NCBI RefSeq assembly: GCF_011752995.1
Contig: NZ_VWWL01000004.1
Location: 186,001 to 250,000 of the forward strand
Direction of reading: 5' to 3'
DNA length: 64,000 bases
DNA from: Burkholderia sp. Ax-1724
Lineage (GTDB): Bacteria; Pseudomonadota; Gammaproteobacteria; Burkholderiales; Burkholderiaceae
Position 1 is the first letter of the stretch. Each line of letters starts with the position of its first letter. The notes under the pieces were generated by a model that was given only the letters and a program-made list of their open reading frames with translations, ran no database searches and had not been told where the DNA came from. This document shows positions 17,536 to 29,527 of the stretch, piece after piece. Made by a program: the position numbers and the translations under genes.

Positions 17536-18450
17536 ATGATTCAACCCGGCATTTTCTCAGGCTATTTTCCGTACGACCTGGCCACCGCGGCGGGCAAGAT
17601 TCGCGCGCACGGCTTCAATACCGTGCAACTGGACTTGCACTTCAAGGACATGGACCTCGGCCGCGGCCAGATCACCCAGGACAAATGCGAGCGCATCCGC
17701 AACACGTTCCGCGATCACAACCTGCCGGTGTCGTGCATCTCCGGCTATACCAACATCGTGCATCCCGATGCGCAGGAACGGCAGCGGCGCAATGACTACC
17801 TGAAGGAAATCATCGCTCATGCGCAGTATCTGGGCTCGCCGTATGTGATCTCGGAGACGGGTACGTTCGCGACCGACAGCGACTGGGTTCATCACCCCCG
17901 CAACAAGACCGAGGAAGGCTGGGAACAATGCCGGGCCGTGATTCAGGAACTGGCGCAACATGCCTATGACCACGGCGCCGTGTTCCTGCTCGAAACCTAC
18001 GTGAACAACGTCGTCGGCTCGGTGGAAGAAACCCTGCGCATGTTCGCCGAAGTCGATCATCCGGGACTCGGGTTATTGATGGACCCGACCAATTACTTCG
18101 AAGACCATAACATCGACCAGATGGACAAGACGCTCAACCAGGTGTTCGATGCGCTGTCCGACAAGATCTGCATTGCTCACGCGAAGGACGTCAAACGTGC
18201 CGGCGGCGACAAGTCGGAAAAGCACTCCGATATCGGCGATGCCGATGCGGCGGAGAGCCATACGTTTCGCGGTGTCGGCGAGATCGAGTTACCGGCGCCG
18301 GGGCTCGGCGCGTTGAACTACGACCTGTACCTGCGGCGCCTCGCGAAGCGTTACCCCAACATCCCCATCATCATCGAGCACCTGACCGAAGACGACGTGC
18401 CGCGCGCCAAGGCGTTTCTGGACGGCAAGCTGCGCGCCAACGGTGTTTGA
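17536..18450 (+). CDS. Sugar isomerase/epimerase, xylose-isomerase-like TIM barrel
   Basis: A 304-residue AP-endonuclease-2 / xylose-isomerase-like TIM barrel. Metal-ligand candidates occur at strand ends: ISETGTF, LLETYVNN, LLMDPTNYF, CIAHAKDVK and IIIEHLTEDD. They match the Glu-Asp-His-Glu pattern of inosose isomerases, tagatose epimerases and 3-keto-sugar enzymes. It should act in the cytoplasm on a keto-sugar or inosose from the preceding dehydrogenase. The gene lies 106 bases after that dehydrogenase with GGAGA upstream. The exact reaction (isomerisation, epimerisation, dehydration or hydrolysis of a 3-keto product) cannot be assigned from sequence. Confidence 0.85.
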   Translation: MIQPGIFSGYFPYDLATAAGKIRAHGFNTVQLDLHFKDMDLGRGQITQDKCERIRNTFRDHNLPVSCISGYTNIVHPDAQERQRRNDYLKEIIAHAQYLGSPYVISETGTFATDSDWVHHPRNKTEEGWEQCRAVIQELAQHAYDHGAVFLLETYVNNVVGSVEETLRMFAEVDHPGLGLLMDPTNYFEDHNIDQMDKTLNQVFDALSDKICIAHAKDVKRAGGDKSEKHSDIGDADAAESHTFRGVGEIELPAPGLGALNYDLYLRRLAKRYPNIPIIIEHLTEDDVPRAKAFLDGKLRANGV

Positions 18451-18534
18451 AAACGGCGCGCCGCCGCGCCGCGAGTTCCCGCCTTCCACATCAACCCGGC
18501 ACCGCGAGTGCCGGTTTCCGGAGTAGACGTACAC

Positions 18535-19731
18535 ATGGTGCAGCTATACGCCACGACGATGAACCGGCAGCAGATCGAAGCGCGCTGCGGACAACTGGCC
18601 CAGTTTGCCGGCGTGCGACTGGTCACGCTCGAAGATGGCCTGGAGCGCGGCATCCGGCAACTGGAGTTTCGCAGCGGCACGGGTCTGCGCTTTACCGTGC
18701 TGGTGGATCGCGCGATGGATATCGCCGACTGCGAGTTTCGCGGCTATGCGGTGGGCTGGCATTCGCCCGCCGGTTTCCGGCATCCCGGCCTGCACGAGTA
18801 CGAGGGCGAGGGCGGTCTCGGCTGGCTGCGGTCGTTTTCGGGCCTGATGGTCACCTGCGGGCTGGACCATATCCTCTTCATGCATGACGCGCCCGCGGAC
18901 AACTACGTGTACAAGCCGCGCCAGAAGGTGCAGCACTCGATCCACGGCCGGGTCGGCACGATCCCGGCGCGCCTCGCGGGCTATGGCGAGCGTTGGGACG
19001 GAGAGCGCTGCTTCCTGTGGGCCGAGGGCATCGTTTCGCAGGGCACGGTGTTCGGCGAGCACCTGGAATTGCATCGGCGCATCGAGATCGAGGTGGGCAC
19101 CAACGACATTCAACTGAGCGACCGCGTGGTCAATCGCGGTTTCTACCGCACGCCGCACATGCTGTGCTACCACCTGAACATCGGCTACCCGGTGCTCGAC
19201 GAGGGCGCCCGCTACCTCGCGCCGATCCGGCACGCGGTATGGGCGGCACATGCCGATGCGTACCGTGCCCAGGGAGTCGGCTATCGGCGCATGCCGGCGC
19301 CCCAACTGGGTTTTCACGAGCAGGTCTGGCAGCACGAAATGAAGGCGGACGACGCGGGCCTCGTGCCCGTGGCGCTGGTCAACGACCGGCTCGGCATCGG
19401 CGTGGAAGTGACGACCCGCAAGGACCAGTTTCCGTGTCAGTATCAATGGCAGAACCTGCAGGCCGGACAGTACGCGCTCGGCATCGAGCCCTCGACGAAT
19501 CACGTGCTCGGAGAAGGCGGCGCGCGCGAGCGCGGCGAACTGATCTGGCTCGAACATGGCGACGAGCGCCGCTATCAGACCAACATCCGCATCCTCGCCG
19601 GCGCGGATGAAATTGCCGGCAGCGAGCGGCGCATTCGCGCGATTGCCGAACAGCCGTCCGACGACTACCCCGAACTCTCCGGCCAGTTTGCGCCGTTGAG
19701 CGGACGCGAAGGACGAGGAGCCGCCGTATGA
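18535..19731 (+). CDS. DUF4432 aldose-1-epimerase-like protein
   Basis: A 398-residue protein of the galactose-mutarotase-like beta-sandwich superfamily, matching the DUF4432 group. It has FTVLVDRAMDIADCEFRGYA, GWLRSFSGLMVTCGLDH, HGRVGTIPAR, MLCYHLNIGYPVL (His), and EPSTNHVLGEGGARERGELI (Glu). The His and Glu positions agree with a general acid/base pair of mutarotases. It could interconvert anomers of the sugar that feeds this pathway. The MVQLYATTMN start at 18535 is preferred over one 27 bases upstream because of GGAG spacing. It overlaps the following SDR gene by 4 bases (ATGA), so the two are coupled. Confidence 0.82.
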   Translation: MVQLYATTMNRQQIEARCGQLAQFAGVRLVTLEDGLERGIRQLEFRSGTGLRFTVLVDRAMDIADCEFRGYAVGWHSPAGFRHPGLHEYEGEGGLGWLRSFSGLMVTCGLDHILFMHDAPADNYVYKPRQKVQHSIHGRVGTIPARLAGYGERWDGERCFLWAEGIVSQGTVFGEHLELHRRIEIEVGTNDIQLSDRVVNRGFYRTPHMLCYHLNIGYPVLDEGARYLAPIRHAVWAAHADAYRAQGVGYRRMPAPQLGFHEQVWQHEMKADDAGLVPVALVNDRLGIGVEVTTRKDQFPCQYQWQNLQAGQYALGIEPSTNHVLGEGGARERGELIWLEHGDERRYQTNIRILAGADEIAGSERRIRAIAEQPSDDYPELSGQFAPLSGREGRGAAV

Positions 19732-20498
19732 GCGCGCAAGCGATGCAGTTTTCCTTGCGTGGCCGGCGCGTGTTGCTGACCGGCGCGGCGGGCGGGCTCG
19801 GCCACGGCATGAGCCTGGCGCTGTTGCGGCAGGGCGCGCGCCTGCTCGCGCTCGATCGCGACGTCGAGGCGCTGGCGCGGTTGCGCGACGCGGCGGGGCC
19901 CGAGTTCGCCGACTCATTGCAAACCCTGCAGATCGATCTCGCCGACGCAGCCGCGTTGCAGCGGACACTAGACCGGCTGACGGCCGAGGCGCCGCTCGAC
20001 GTGGTCATCAACAACGCGGCCATTTATCCGTCCAGGCCCTTCGAAGCGTATTCCGACGACGAGCGCGCGCTGATTTACCGCGTGAACGTTTCGGCCGCAC
20101 TGCAGATCGTTCGCGCGGCGCTGCCGGGCATGCGCGAACAGCGATGGGGCCGCATTATCAACGTCGCGTCCATCACGCTTTCGGGCGGCTGGGAGCGGTT
20201 GCAGCCCTATGTGGAATCCAAGGGCGCGATGGTCGGCAACACGCGCGCGCTCGCGCGGGAGTTCGGCGCCGAGGACATCACCTGCAATGCGATCTCGCCG
20301 GGCGCATTTCCGACGGCGGCCGAGGCCATCCATCCCGACCTGCCGGGTTACGAGCGCATGGTGCTCGAGCGCCAGTCCATCAAGCGGCGCGGCCACGCGA
20401 ACGATATTGCCGCCGCGGTCGTCTTTCTCGCCTCCGAGGAAGCGGGGTTCATTACCGGGCAGACGCTGTCCGTGGATGGGGGATGGGTGATGCGCTGA
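19728..20498 (+). CDS. Short-chain dehydrogenase/reductase
   Basis: A 256-residue classical SDR. TGAAGGLG (18-25) binds the cofactor, NNAA follows strand 4, and the catalytic Ser148, Tyr161 and Lys165 are present (NVASIT and YVESK). ALDRD after strand 2 has an acidic residue, which favours NAD over NADP. The C-terminal GFITGQTLSVDGGW is typical. As the last gene of the sugar-oxidation operon it probably oxidises or reduces a hydroxyl on the same substrate, for example aldose to lactone. It overlaps the DUF4432 gene and is convergent with the next LacI gene. Confidence 0.88.
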   Translation: MSAQAMQFSLRGRRVLLTGAAGGLGHGMSLALLRQGARLLALDRDVEALARLRDAAGPEFADSLQTLQIDLADAAALQRTLDRLTAEAPLDVVINNAAIYPSRPFEAYSDDERALIYRVNVSAALQIVRAALPGMREQRWGRIINVASITLSGGWERLQPYVESKGAMVGNTRALAREFGAEDITCNAISPGAFPTAAEAIHPDLPGYERMVLERQSIKRRGHANDIAAAVVFLASEEAGFITGQTLSVDGGWVMR

Positions 20499-20571
20499 TC
20501 GTGCGCGTGAGCCCGCACGCGTCCGCTGTTTGAGACGTCGATACCGCGCATATCAATCGCGGCACGCGTCG

Positions 20572-21615
20572 CTATGCGCTCGCCCGGTCGATGATCGAAA
20601 ACCCCGTATCGACCCGAACGGGCGCCGAAGAGGCGCTCTCGCGCGCACCGAAGCGGCCCAGCAACGCTTCGGCCGCGGTCTTGCCGATCGCGGCTCCATC
20701 GACGCGCACGGTCGATAGCGCGGGATAAACGTGAGCGGCCGTACTCAGGTCGCCGAATCCCATGACCGCGATGTCTTCGGGAATGCGCAGGCTGCGGCTT
20801 GCCGCCTCGGCCAGAATGCCTTGAGCCAGCGTATCGGTGCTGCAGACGATGACTTCCGGCAGCCCCGCTTCGAGCATCCGCGTCAGGCCTTCCCTGCCGG
20901 TCTGGAGCGTCGCCGGTGCGGGGAGCACTTCAAGGGGAATTGGCGACGCACTGTGCTTTTGCAGTTCGTTGATAACGGCGTGGCTCCGCCTCAATCCTCG
21001 CGGGTCGTCCGCGGAAACGACGCCGAACCGCTTGTAGCCCTTTTCCATGAGGTGCCGCGCGACCGCCGAGCCGAGCGCCTCGTGCGAGAACCCGACCAGC
21101 ATGTCGATAGGCTTATCGGTGAGGTCCCAGATTTCGACGATGGGCACGTTGGCCTGGCTCAGCCGTTCGAGCGTGAGGTCCGTGTGGTCGGTGCCGGTCA
21201 GGACGATCCCGTCGGGCCGCCGGCCGAGCAGGGTGCGAACCAGTTCTTCCTCGCGCATCGAGGAGTATTCCGTCAGGCCGAGGAGGGTCTCGTAGCCCGA
21301 CGCGGACAGCGTGTGCATCAGCGCCTGGACCATATCCGTAAAGATGGACGTCGCAATGGTGGGCAACAGCAAGGCCACCAGCCGGCTCCTGTTGCTCGTC
21401 AATCCGCTGGCCAGCATGTTCGGCACGTAGCCCGTCTTGCGCACCGCCTCGATAACCCGCTTTTGCGTTTCACTGCGGACGAGTTCGGGGCGATTCAGTG
21501 CACGGGACACCGTCATCGCGGTGACGCCCGCGACCCGGGCCACATCTTCCAGGGTAACGCTCGCGCCGGTCCGGGGGGCCTGTCCTGCGGCGTCTTGTGT
21601 CAAAGCTTCGTCCAT
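20572..21615 (-). CDS. LacI-family repressor next to gudP-like gene
   Basis: A 347-residue repressor. The DNA-binding helices are VTLEDVARVAGVTAMTVSRA, and the hinge follows (GYVPNMLASGLTSNRSRLVA). The effector domain has LGLTEYSSMREEELVRTLLG, WDLTDKPIDMLVGFSHEALG and MGFGDLSTAAHVYPALSTVR. It is paralogous to the repressor at 13889-14926, sharing long stretches. The recognition helix differs at one key position (Met in place of Gln in TVSRA-preceding residues). It is divergent from a GudP-like transporter, and the perfect 16-bp palindrome between them is its probable operator. Effector is probably a sugar acid. Confidence 0.9.
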   Translation of the reverse strand: MDEALTQDAAGQAPRTGASVTLEDVARVAGVTAMTVSRALNRPELVRSETQKRVIEAVRKTGYVPNMLASGLTSNRSRLVALLLPTIATSIFTDMVQALMHTLSASGYETLLGLTEYSSMREEELVRTLLGRRPDGIVLTGTDHTDLTLERLSQANVPIVEIWDLTDKPIDMLVGFSHEALGSAVARHLMEKGYKRFGVVSADDPRGLRRSHAVINELQKHSASPIPLEVLPAPATLQTGREGLTRMLEAGLPEVIVCSTDTLAQGILAEAASRSLRIPEDIAVMGFGDLSTAAHVYPALSTVRVDGAAIGKTAAEALLGRFGARESASSAPVRVDTGFSIIDRASA

Positions 21616-21768
21616 TCCTTGCTCCGTCGGTGGACGTTATTTTAAGCGGATTTTTTCCGCCGCCCCGTTGTGTGCCGGGGTTAAAGGTCTGGGAAAACGC
21701 GATATCTATCATATGACATCGTATGTTTAGACAGCCTAAAACACCGGGGAAAACCCTTATTTTAAAAA

Positions 21769-21784
21769 TGTTTGCGCAAACATA
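21769..21784. promoter_or_regulatory. 16-bp palindromic LacI-type operator
   Basis: ATGTTTGCGCAAACAT is a perfect CG-centred palindrome, the form used by GntR/LacI-family repressors. It lies 45 bases before the gudP-like start and 154 bases before the divergent LacI gene. A direct repeat TCATA(T/G)GACATC flanks it at 21709-21720 and 21797-21808. Confidence 0.72.
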
Positions 21785-21828
21785 ATCTGTCGAAGTCATA
21801 GGACATCTGATAAAAATCGGAGGCACAG

Positions 21829-23280
21829 ATGCGACAAGGACCTGGGCATACAGGTGAGATGCAGGGCAGCGCGGCACCCGGACCGGACCTCGGAGCAGGC
21901 TCGCTGCCTTCGGCCGGGGGACGGACCGATCCGCATGCCGGTAGAAGCCGGGCGCGATTCCTGATCGTTGCGATGCTGTTCGTGGTCACGACCCTGAACT
22001 TCGCGGATCGCGCGACGATTTCGATCACGGGCTCGTCGATCCAGCATTCGCTCGGCGTGTCCCCCGTTGAGATGGGGTACATCTTTTCGTCGTTCGCGTG
22101 GTCGTACGTGATCGCGCAGATACCGGGCGGGTGGCTGCTCGACCGTTTCGGCACAAGGCGGGTGTATGCCGGCAGCATCCTGTTCTGGTCGATCCTGACC
22201 GCGCTCCAGGGGTTGGTTACGCTGCTGCCCGCGGTGATGGCCGTCGCCACGCTGTTCGTGTTGCGGTTTCTGGTCGGCGCCGCCGAAGCACCGGCATTCC
22301 CTGGCAATTCGCGCTTGACCGCGGCATGGTTCCCGACGCACGAACGCGGCACCGCCAGCGCCATCTTCAATTCCGCGCAGTACTTCGCGGCGGTGATTTT
22401 CACGCCGTTGATGGGCTGGATCACGCACGCCTACGGCTGGCCGTACGTGTTCTTTACGATGGGCGGGATCGGCGTGGTGATCGCGGGCATCTGGGTCAAG
22501 ACGGTCTATGCGCCCAAATCCCATCCGCTCGCGAACGAGGCTGAAGTCCGCTTCATCGCCGACGGCGGCGCGCTTGTCGATCTCGAAGACCCGGTGCTCG
22601 CCGAAGAGCGCCGCGCGGCGCAATCGACGGGCCAGTCCGCGGCTGCGAAATCGTCCGGCGTGGTCGGGCAGCTTCTGAAAAACAGAATGATGATGGGGGT
22701 CTTCGTCGGACAGTACTGCATCACCACGCTGACCTATTTCTTCCTGACGTGGTTTCCGATTTACCTGGTGCAGGAGCGCCATATGTCCGTTCTGAAGGCC
22801 GGCTTCGTCGCGTCCATTCCGGCGATATGCGGCTTTCTTGGCGGCGTGCTCGGCGGCGTGATTTCGGACCGTATGATGAAGCACGGCTTTTCCACGACGG
22901 CGGCCCGCAAAGTGCCCATTGTCGTGGGGATGCTGCTGTCGACCTGCATGATCGCCTGCAACTATGTCGACAATCAGTGGATCGTGGTCGGCATCATGGC
23001 CGCGGCTTTCTTCGGCAAGGGCATTGGCGCGCTCGGCTGGGCGGTCGTCGCGGACACCGCGCCGAAGCAGGCAAGCGGCCTGTGCGCGGCGCTATTCAAC
23101 ACGTTCGGCAATACCGCGGGTATTACCACGCCGATCGTGATCGGCTATCTGGTCCAGGGGACGGGTTCGTTCGCGGCCGCGCTGGTGTTCGTGAGCGCCA
23201 ATGCGCTCATTGCAATCGTCTGCTACCTGTTCGTCGTCGGAAAGATTCAACGTTTTGAACTGCAGCCGGCGAGCCGCTGA
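21829..23280 (+). CDS. GudP-like sugar-acid MFS transporter
   Basis: A 483-residue anion:cation symporter (ACS) family MFS protein with 12 segments, close in pattern to the D-glucarate/galactarate transporter GudP. Segments include TLNFADRATISITGSSIQHS, GYIFSSFAWSYVIAQIPGGW, LLDRFGTRRVYAGSI, and FLVGAAEAPAFPGNSRLTAA. The N-terminal 40 residues are a hydrophilic extension. Probable role: proton-coupled uptake of an aldarate or aldonate across the inner membrane. No dehydratase or aldolase for glucarate is in the window, so the substrate stays uncertain; it might feed the sugar-oxidation operon at 16.3-20.5 kb. GGAGG lies 7 bases before the ATG. The divergent LacI repressor probably controls it. 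Confidence 0.88.
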   Translation: MRQGPGHTGEMQGSAAPGPDLGAGSLPSAGGRTDPHAGRSRARFLIVAMLFVVTTLNFADRATISITGSSIQHSLGVSPVEMGYIFSSFAWSYVIAQIPGGWLLDRFGTRRVYAGSILFWSILTALQGLVTLLPAVMAVATLFVLRFLVGAAEAPAFPGNSRLTAAWFPTHERGTASAIFNSAQYFAAVIFTPLMGWITHAYGWPYVFFTMGGIGVVIAGIWVKTVYAPKSHPLANEAEVRFIADGGALVDLEDPVLAEERRAAQSTGQSAAAKSSGVVGQLLKNRMMMGVFVGQYCITTLTYFFLTWFPIYLVQERHMSVLKAGFVASIPAICGFLGGVLGGVISDRMMKHGFSTTAARKVPIVVGMLLSTCMIACNYVDNQWIVVGIMAAAFFGKGIGALGWAVVADTAPKQASGLCAALFNTFGNTAGITTPIVIGYLVQGTGSFAAALVFVSANALIAIVCYLFVVGKIQRFELQPASR

Positions 23281-23305
23281 TTGCCTGTTCGAATCTTGAC
23301 AAAAA

Positions 23306-23328
23306 AAGCCCGACCAAAGGTCGGGCTT
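23306..23328 (-). terminator. Intrinsic terminator of acnA
   Basis: AAGCCCGACC (23306-23315) pairs with GGTCGGGCTT (23319-23328) over a 3-base loop. On the minus strand the stem is followed by a run of T, so it ends the leftward acnA transcript. A second stem, GGCTGCG/CGCAGCC at 23336-23361, lies between it and acnA. The gudP-like gene converges on the same place. Confidence 0.85.
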
Positions 23329-23399
23329 CAAAGTCGGCTGCGCCCTCCACAGGACGCAGCCCCTGCAAAACAGCGAGGCTGTTTGCGTCGTCGCCGAGC

Positions 23400-26114
<2,715 letters not shown>

Positions 26115-26156
26115 GGTGTTTTCCTTGGTTTGGATCGCGGAACTACAGTACTTAAC

Positions 26157-27620
26157 CTAGATGACGTACAGATCGACGTACTCATTGACCGGCATCGATT
26201 CGAGCCTGGCCTGATCGAGCGACACGCCGAGAATCGCCAGTTGCTGCTTGACCGGAAAGCGCCGCGCGAGGTTGGTCCTGAACTTCTCGACCAGCAACGG
26301 GATACCGTCTTCGCGACGGCGCTTGTGCCCGATCGGGTATTCGACTACGACTTCGTCGAACTTCGCCCCGTCGTCGAATTCGATCGTCAATGCATTGGCG
26401 ATCGAACGCTTCTCCGGATCGTGATAATCCTTCGTGAATTGCGCGTCTTCGACGCATGCCATCTTCGCGCGCAGCGCGTCGATGCGTGCGTCCCGCGCGA
26501 CCGACTCTTCGTAATCGGCGGCGGTGAGGCGGCCGAAAATCAACGGCACCGCGACCATGTACTGGAGGCAATGATCGCGGTCGGCCGGATTGTCGAGCGG
26601 CCCTTTCTTATCGATGATACGAAGCGCCGCTTCGTGCGTGCGAATCGTGATCTTGCTGATGTCTTCGACGCGCCGGCCTTGCGCGGCCAGTTGCGCATGC
26701 AGCGCGAGCGCGGCTTCCACGGCGGTCTGCGCGTGGAATTCGGCCGGAAACGCAATCTTGAACAGCACGTTTTCCATCACGTACGAGCCGTACGGACGCT
26801 GGAACCTGAACGCGTTGCCCTTGAACAGCACGTCGTAAAAGCCCCACGTTTTTGCCGTGAGCACCGACGGATAGCCCATCTCGCCGGTCTTCGAAATCAG
26901 CGCGAGGCGCACCGCGCGCGAAGTCGCGTCGCCGGCTGCCCACGATTTGCGTGAGCCCGTGTTCGGCGCATGGCGGTAGGTGCGCAGCGCCTGCCCATCG
27001 ACGAGCGCCTGCGATACCGCGTTGATCAGTTCGTCGCGGGTGAGGCCGATCAGCTGGCCGACCACGGCGGTCGAGGCGAGCTTGACGAGCAGCACGTGAT
27101 CGAGCCCGACCTGGTTGAACGAGTTTTCGAGAGCGATGCAGCCTTGAATTTCGTGCGCCTTGATCATTGCGATCAGGACGTCTTTCATCGTCAGCGGCGC
27201 CTTGCCCGCTGCGATGGCGGTGCGCGAGAGCCAGTCGGCCGTCGCGAGAATTCCGCCGAGGTTATCCGACGGATGACCCCATTCGGCGGCAAGCCAGGTG
27301 TCGTTGAAGTCGAGCCAGCGGATCATCGCGCCGATATTGAAGGCGGCCTGAACCGGATCGAGCTGGAACGACGTGCCGGGCACCCTGGCGCCGTTGGGGA
27401 CGATCGTGCCCGGCACGATCGGTCCCATCAGCTTGGTGCAGGCCGGGTAGGTGAGCGCCTCGAGTCCGCAGCCGAGCGTGTCGATCAGACAGTGCCGCGC
27501 GGTTTCCAGCGCGAGCGTGCTGTCGATCCGATAGTTCAGAACGTAGTCGACGATATCCGCCAGGACGGTGTCCGGGGCGGGTCGTACGTTCGATATCGTT
27601 GACATCAGCGGAGCAGACAT
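26157..27620 (-). CDS. prpD: 2-methylcitrate dehydratase (PrpD)
   Basis: A 487-residue member of the MmgE/PrpD family. It shows [42 protein letters not shown] with the active-site region, [20 protein letters not shown], and [18 protein letters not shown]. PrpD dehydrates 2-methylcitrate to 2-methyl-cis-aconitate and has weak aconitase activity. Start [11 protein letters not shown] at 27620 has AGGA ten bases upstream; MSTISN at 27605 is an alternative. It lies between acnA and a small periplasmic protein gene and shares direction with prpC. prpB (2-methylisocitrate lyase) is not in the window. Confidence 0.92.
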   Translation of the reverse strand: MSAPLMSTISNVRPAPDTVLADIVDYVLNYRIDSTLALETARHCLIDTLGCGLEALTYPACTKLMGPIVPGTIVPNGARVPGTSFQLDPVQAAFNIGAMIRWLDFNDTWLAAEWGHPSDNLGGILATADWLSRTAIAAGKAPLTMKDVLIAMIKAHEIQGCIALENSFNQVGLDHVLLVKLASTAVVGQLIGLTRDELINAVSQALVDGQALRTYRHAPNTGSRKSWAAGDATSRAVRLALISKTGEMGYPSVLTAKTWGFYDVLFKGNAFRFQRPYGSYVMENVLFKIAFPAEFHAQTAVEAALALHAQLAAQGRRVEDISKITIRTHEAALRIIDKKGPLDNPADRDHCLQYMVAVPLIFGRLTAADYEESVARDARIDALRAKMACVEDAQFTKDYHDPEKRSIANALTIEFDDGAKFDEVVVEYPIGHKRRREDGIPLLVEKFRTNLARRFPVKQQLAILGVSLDQARLESMPVNEYVDLYVI

Positions 27621-27649
27621 CGGGGAGCGTTCCTGACGGCGGAAATCAG

Positions 27650-28171
27650 TTAGTTGCCGAGCTTGTTGATCGCGTTCGATTGCGTCGCTGCCGGCGCGCC
27701 TTGCGCCATGGCTGCGGTTTGGCACTCGTCGGCGAGACGCGAGCTGTCCTTGTCCTGGAACAGCATCGCCTTGGTCGGGATCACGACCAGGTCCATGCCG
27801 CTTGCGGCGTCGTGGAAGCGGTCCGCGCCCGTGGTGGTCGTTTCGCGCGGCAGGTTGTAGTTCTTGTTGGCCCAGTGAACCGTGACGATCTGGTCGCGCT
27901 TCATGTCGCCTTTCATTTCGAAAGAAAGACCGTCCTTGCACGACCACTTTTCGGCGCCGTCCGGTACCGGATCGACCTTCGCTTCCTTCGCCGGGTTCGG
28001 CTTGCGCTTGATCAGGCGGCGCGGTTCCGGACGCTTGGCGACGGCCTTCTTGGCAGCCGGCTTGGTGGTCGGCTTCGTGGTGGTCGCCGTTTGCGCGGCG
28101 GCGTCAGTCGAGACGGACAGCATCGTCGTGGACAGGGCGCCAATCACGGCGGCGATCATCAGCTTTTTCAT
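27650..28171 (-). CDS. Secreted MliC-like (lysozyme-inhibitor-type) protein
   Basis: A 173-residue protein with a signal peptide ([20 protein letters not shown], cleavage near AAAQ). A Lys/Pro/Thr-rich linker follows to about residue 70. The C-terminal domain of about 75 residues starts [13 protein letters not shown] and includes [17 protein letters not shown] and [14 protein letters not shown] before a second Cys. A Cys-bracketed small beta domain with a YxLPR element is reminiscent of the C-type lysozyme inhibitors MliC/PliC, but identity is uncertain. Its place between prpC and prpD is odd, since no metabolic function is apparent. Confidence 0.6.
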   Translation of the reverse strand: MKKLMIAAVIGALSTTMLSVSTDAAAQTATTTKPTTKPAAKKAVAKRPEPRRLIKRKPNPAKEAKVDPVPDGAEKWSCKDGLSFEMKGDMKRDQIVTVHWANKNYNLPRETTTTGADRFHDAASGMDLVVIPTKAMLFQDKDSSRLADECQTAAMAQGAPAATQSNAINKLGN

Positions 28172-28244
28172 GGAGAAAACCTTTCTATCTAATTTCAGTT
28201 AAACAGTGCACGGGAGACCGGTTCCGGGGGCCGCGCGGGTTGAA

Positions 28245-28269
28245 CTGCGCGCGCTTCGAAAGCGCGCAG
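28245..28269 (-). terminator. Hairpin after prpC
   Basis: CTGCGCGCG...CGCGCAG arms at 28245-28254 and 28260-28269 form a GC-rich stem just beyond the prpC stop codon. There is no T-run, so it may only attenuate read-through into the lysozyme-inhibitor-like gene. Confidence 0.35.
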
Positions 28270-28275
28270 CGAGCG

Positions 28276-29475
28276 CTATTTTCTCCTATTTAGCGGCACG
28301 TACTTCAAATTCTCGGGGCCGGTGTAATTCGCGCTCGGCCGGATGATCTTGTTGTCGATGCGCTGCTCGATGATGTGCGCGCTCCAGCCCGCCGTGCGCG
28401 CGATCACGAAGATCGGCGTGAACATCGCGGTCGGCACGCCCATCATGTGATACGACACCGCACTGAACCAGTCCAGATTCGGGAACATCTTCTTCGCTTC
28501 CCACATCACCGCTTCGAGCCGCTCCGCAATCGAGAACAGCTTCGTGTTGCCTGCTTCCTTCGAGAGCTTCTGCGCCACATCCTTGATGACCTTGTTGCGC
28601 GGGTCCGAGATCGTGTACACCGGATGACCGAAGCCGATCACGACTTCCTTGTTCTCGACGCGGCGACGGATGTCCGCCTCGGCTTCGTCGGGCGTCGGGT
28701 AGCGCGACTGGATCTCGAAGGCGACCTCGTTGGCGCCGCCATGCTTCGGCCCGCGCAGCGCGCCAATCGCGCCGGTGATCGCCGAATACATGTCCGAGCC
28801 CGTGCCCGCGATCACGCGACCGGTGAACGTCGAGGCGTTGAACTCGTGTTCGGCGTAGAGATTAAGCGAGACGTGCATCGCATCGACCCACGACTTCGAC
28901 GGCTCGACGCCATGCAGCAGATGCAGGAAGTGACCGCCGATCGAATCGTCATCGGTTTCGACCTCGATGCGCCTGCCGTTGTGCGAGTAGTGATACCAGT
29001 AGAGCAGCATCGAGCCGAGCGAGGCCATCAGCTTATCGGCGATATCGCGCGCGCCGGGCAGGTTGTGGTCATCCTTCTCGGGCAGCACGGTGCCGAGTAC
29101 GGAAACGCCGGTACGCATCACGTCCATCGGATGCGCGGCGGCCGGAAGCCATTCGAGCGCGGCCTTGACGTTGGCGGGCAGTCCGCGCAGGCCCTTGAGC
29201 TTTGTTTTATAGGCTTTCAGTTCGGCGGCGGTCGGCAGCTTTTCGTGGACCAGCAGATAGGCGATCTCCTCGAATTCGCAGGCACCGGCGATGTCGAGAA
29301 TGTCGTAGCCGCGATAGTGAAGGTCGTTGCCGGTCTTGCCGACCGTGCACAGCGCGGTATTGCCCGCGGTCACGCCCGACAGCGCGACGGATTTCTTCGG
29401 TTTGAAGCCGCTTTGCGTTTCGCTTTGTGCTTCCTTACCGCCCACTGCGCCAGCGGTTTGCGTCGTCTCGCTCAT
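28276..29475 (-). CDS. prpC: 2-methylcitrate synthase / citrate synthase
   Basis: A 399-residue citrate-synthase-fold enzyme of the PrpC subgroup. Signatures are [40 protein letters not shown] (substrate His), [18 protein letters not shown], and [20 protein letters not shown] (second His) with a final catalytic Asp near [13 protein letters not shown]. It condenses propionyl-CoA (or acetyl-CoA) with oxaloacetate. It is shorter than and clearly distinct from gltA at 36.8 kb. AGGAG precedes the ATG at 29475. The first 25 residues are a Gln/Thr-rich tail not needed for the fold. Confidence 0.92.
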   Translation of the reverse strand: MSETTQTAGAVGGKEAQSETQSGFKPKKSVALSGVTAGNTALCTVGKTGNDLHYRGYDILDIAGACEFEEIAYLLVHEKLPTAAELKAYKTKLKGLRGLPANVKAALEWLPAAAHPMDVMRTGVSVLGTVLPEKDDHNLPGARDIADKLMASLGSMLLYWYHYSHNGRRIEVETDDDSIGGHFLHLLHGVEPSKSWVDAMHVSLNLYAEHEFNASTFTGRVIAGTGSDMYSAITGAIGALRGPKHGGANEVAFEIQSRYPTPDEAEADIRRRVENKEVVIGFGHPVYTISDPRNKVIKDVAQKLSKEAGNTKLFSIAERLEAVMWEAKKMFPNLDWFSAVSYHMMGVPTAMFTPIFVIARTAGWSAHIIEQRIDNKIIRPSANYTGPENLKYVPLNRRK

Positions 29476-29527
29476 CTTCCGCTTTCTCCTGTGTGCCGGC
29501 TTGCCGCCGCCGTTTGACCCGCGCGGC

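Noticed and set aside
27650..27947. N-terminal extension of prpD into the lysozyme-inhibitor-like gene
   Set aside because: The frame is open, but those residues are a shadow of the small secreted protein; PrpD homology begins at 27620.
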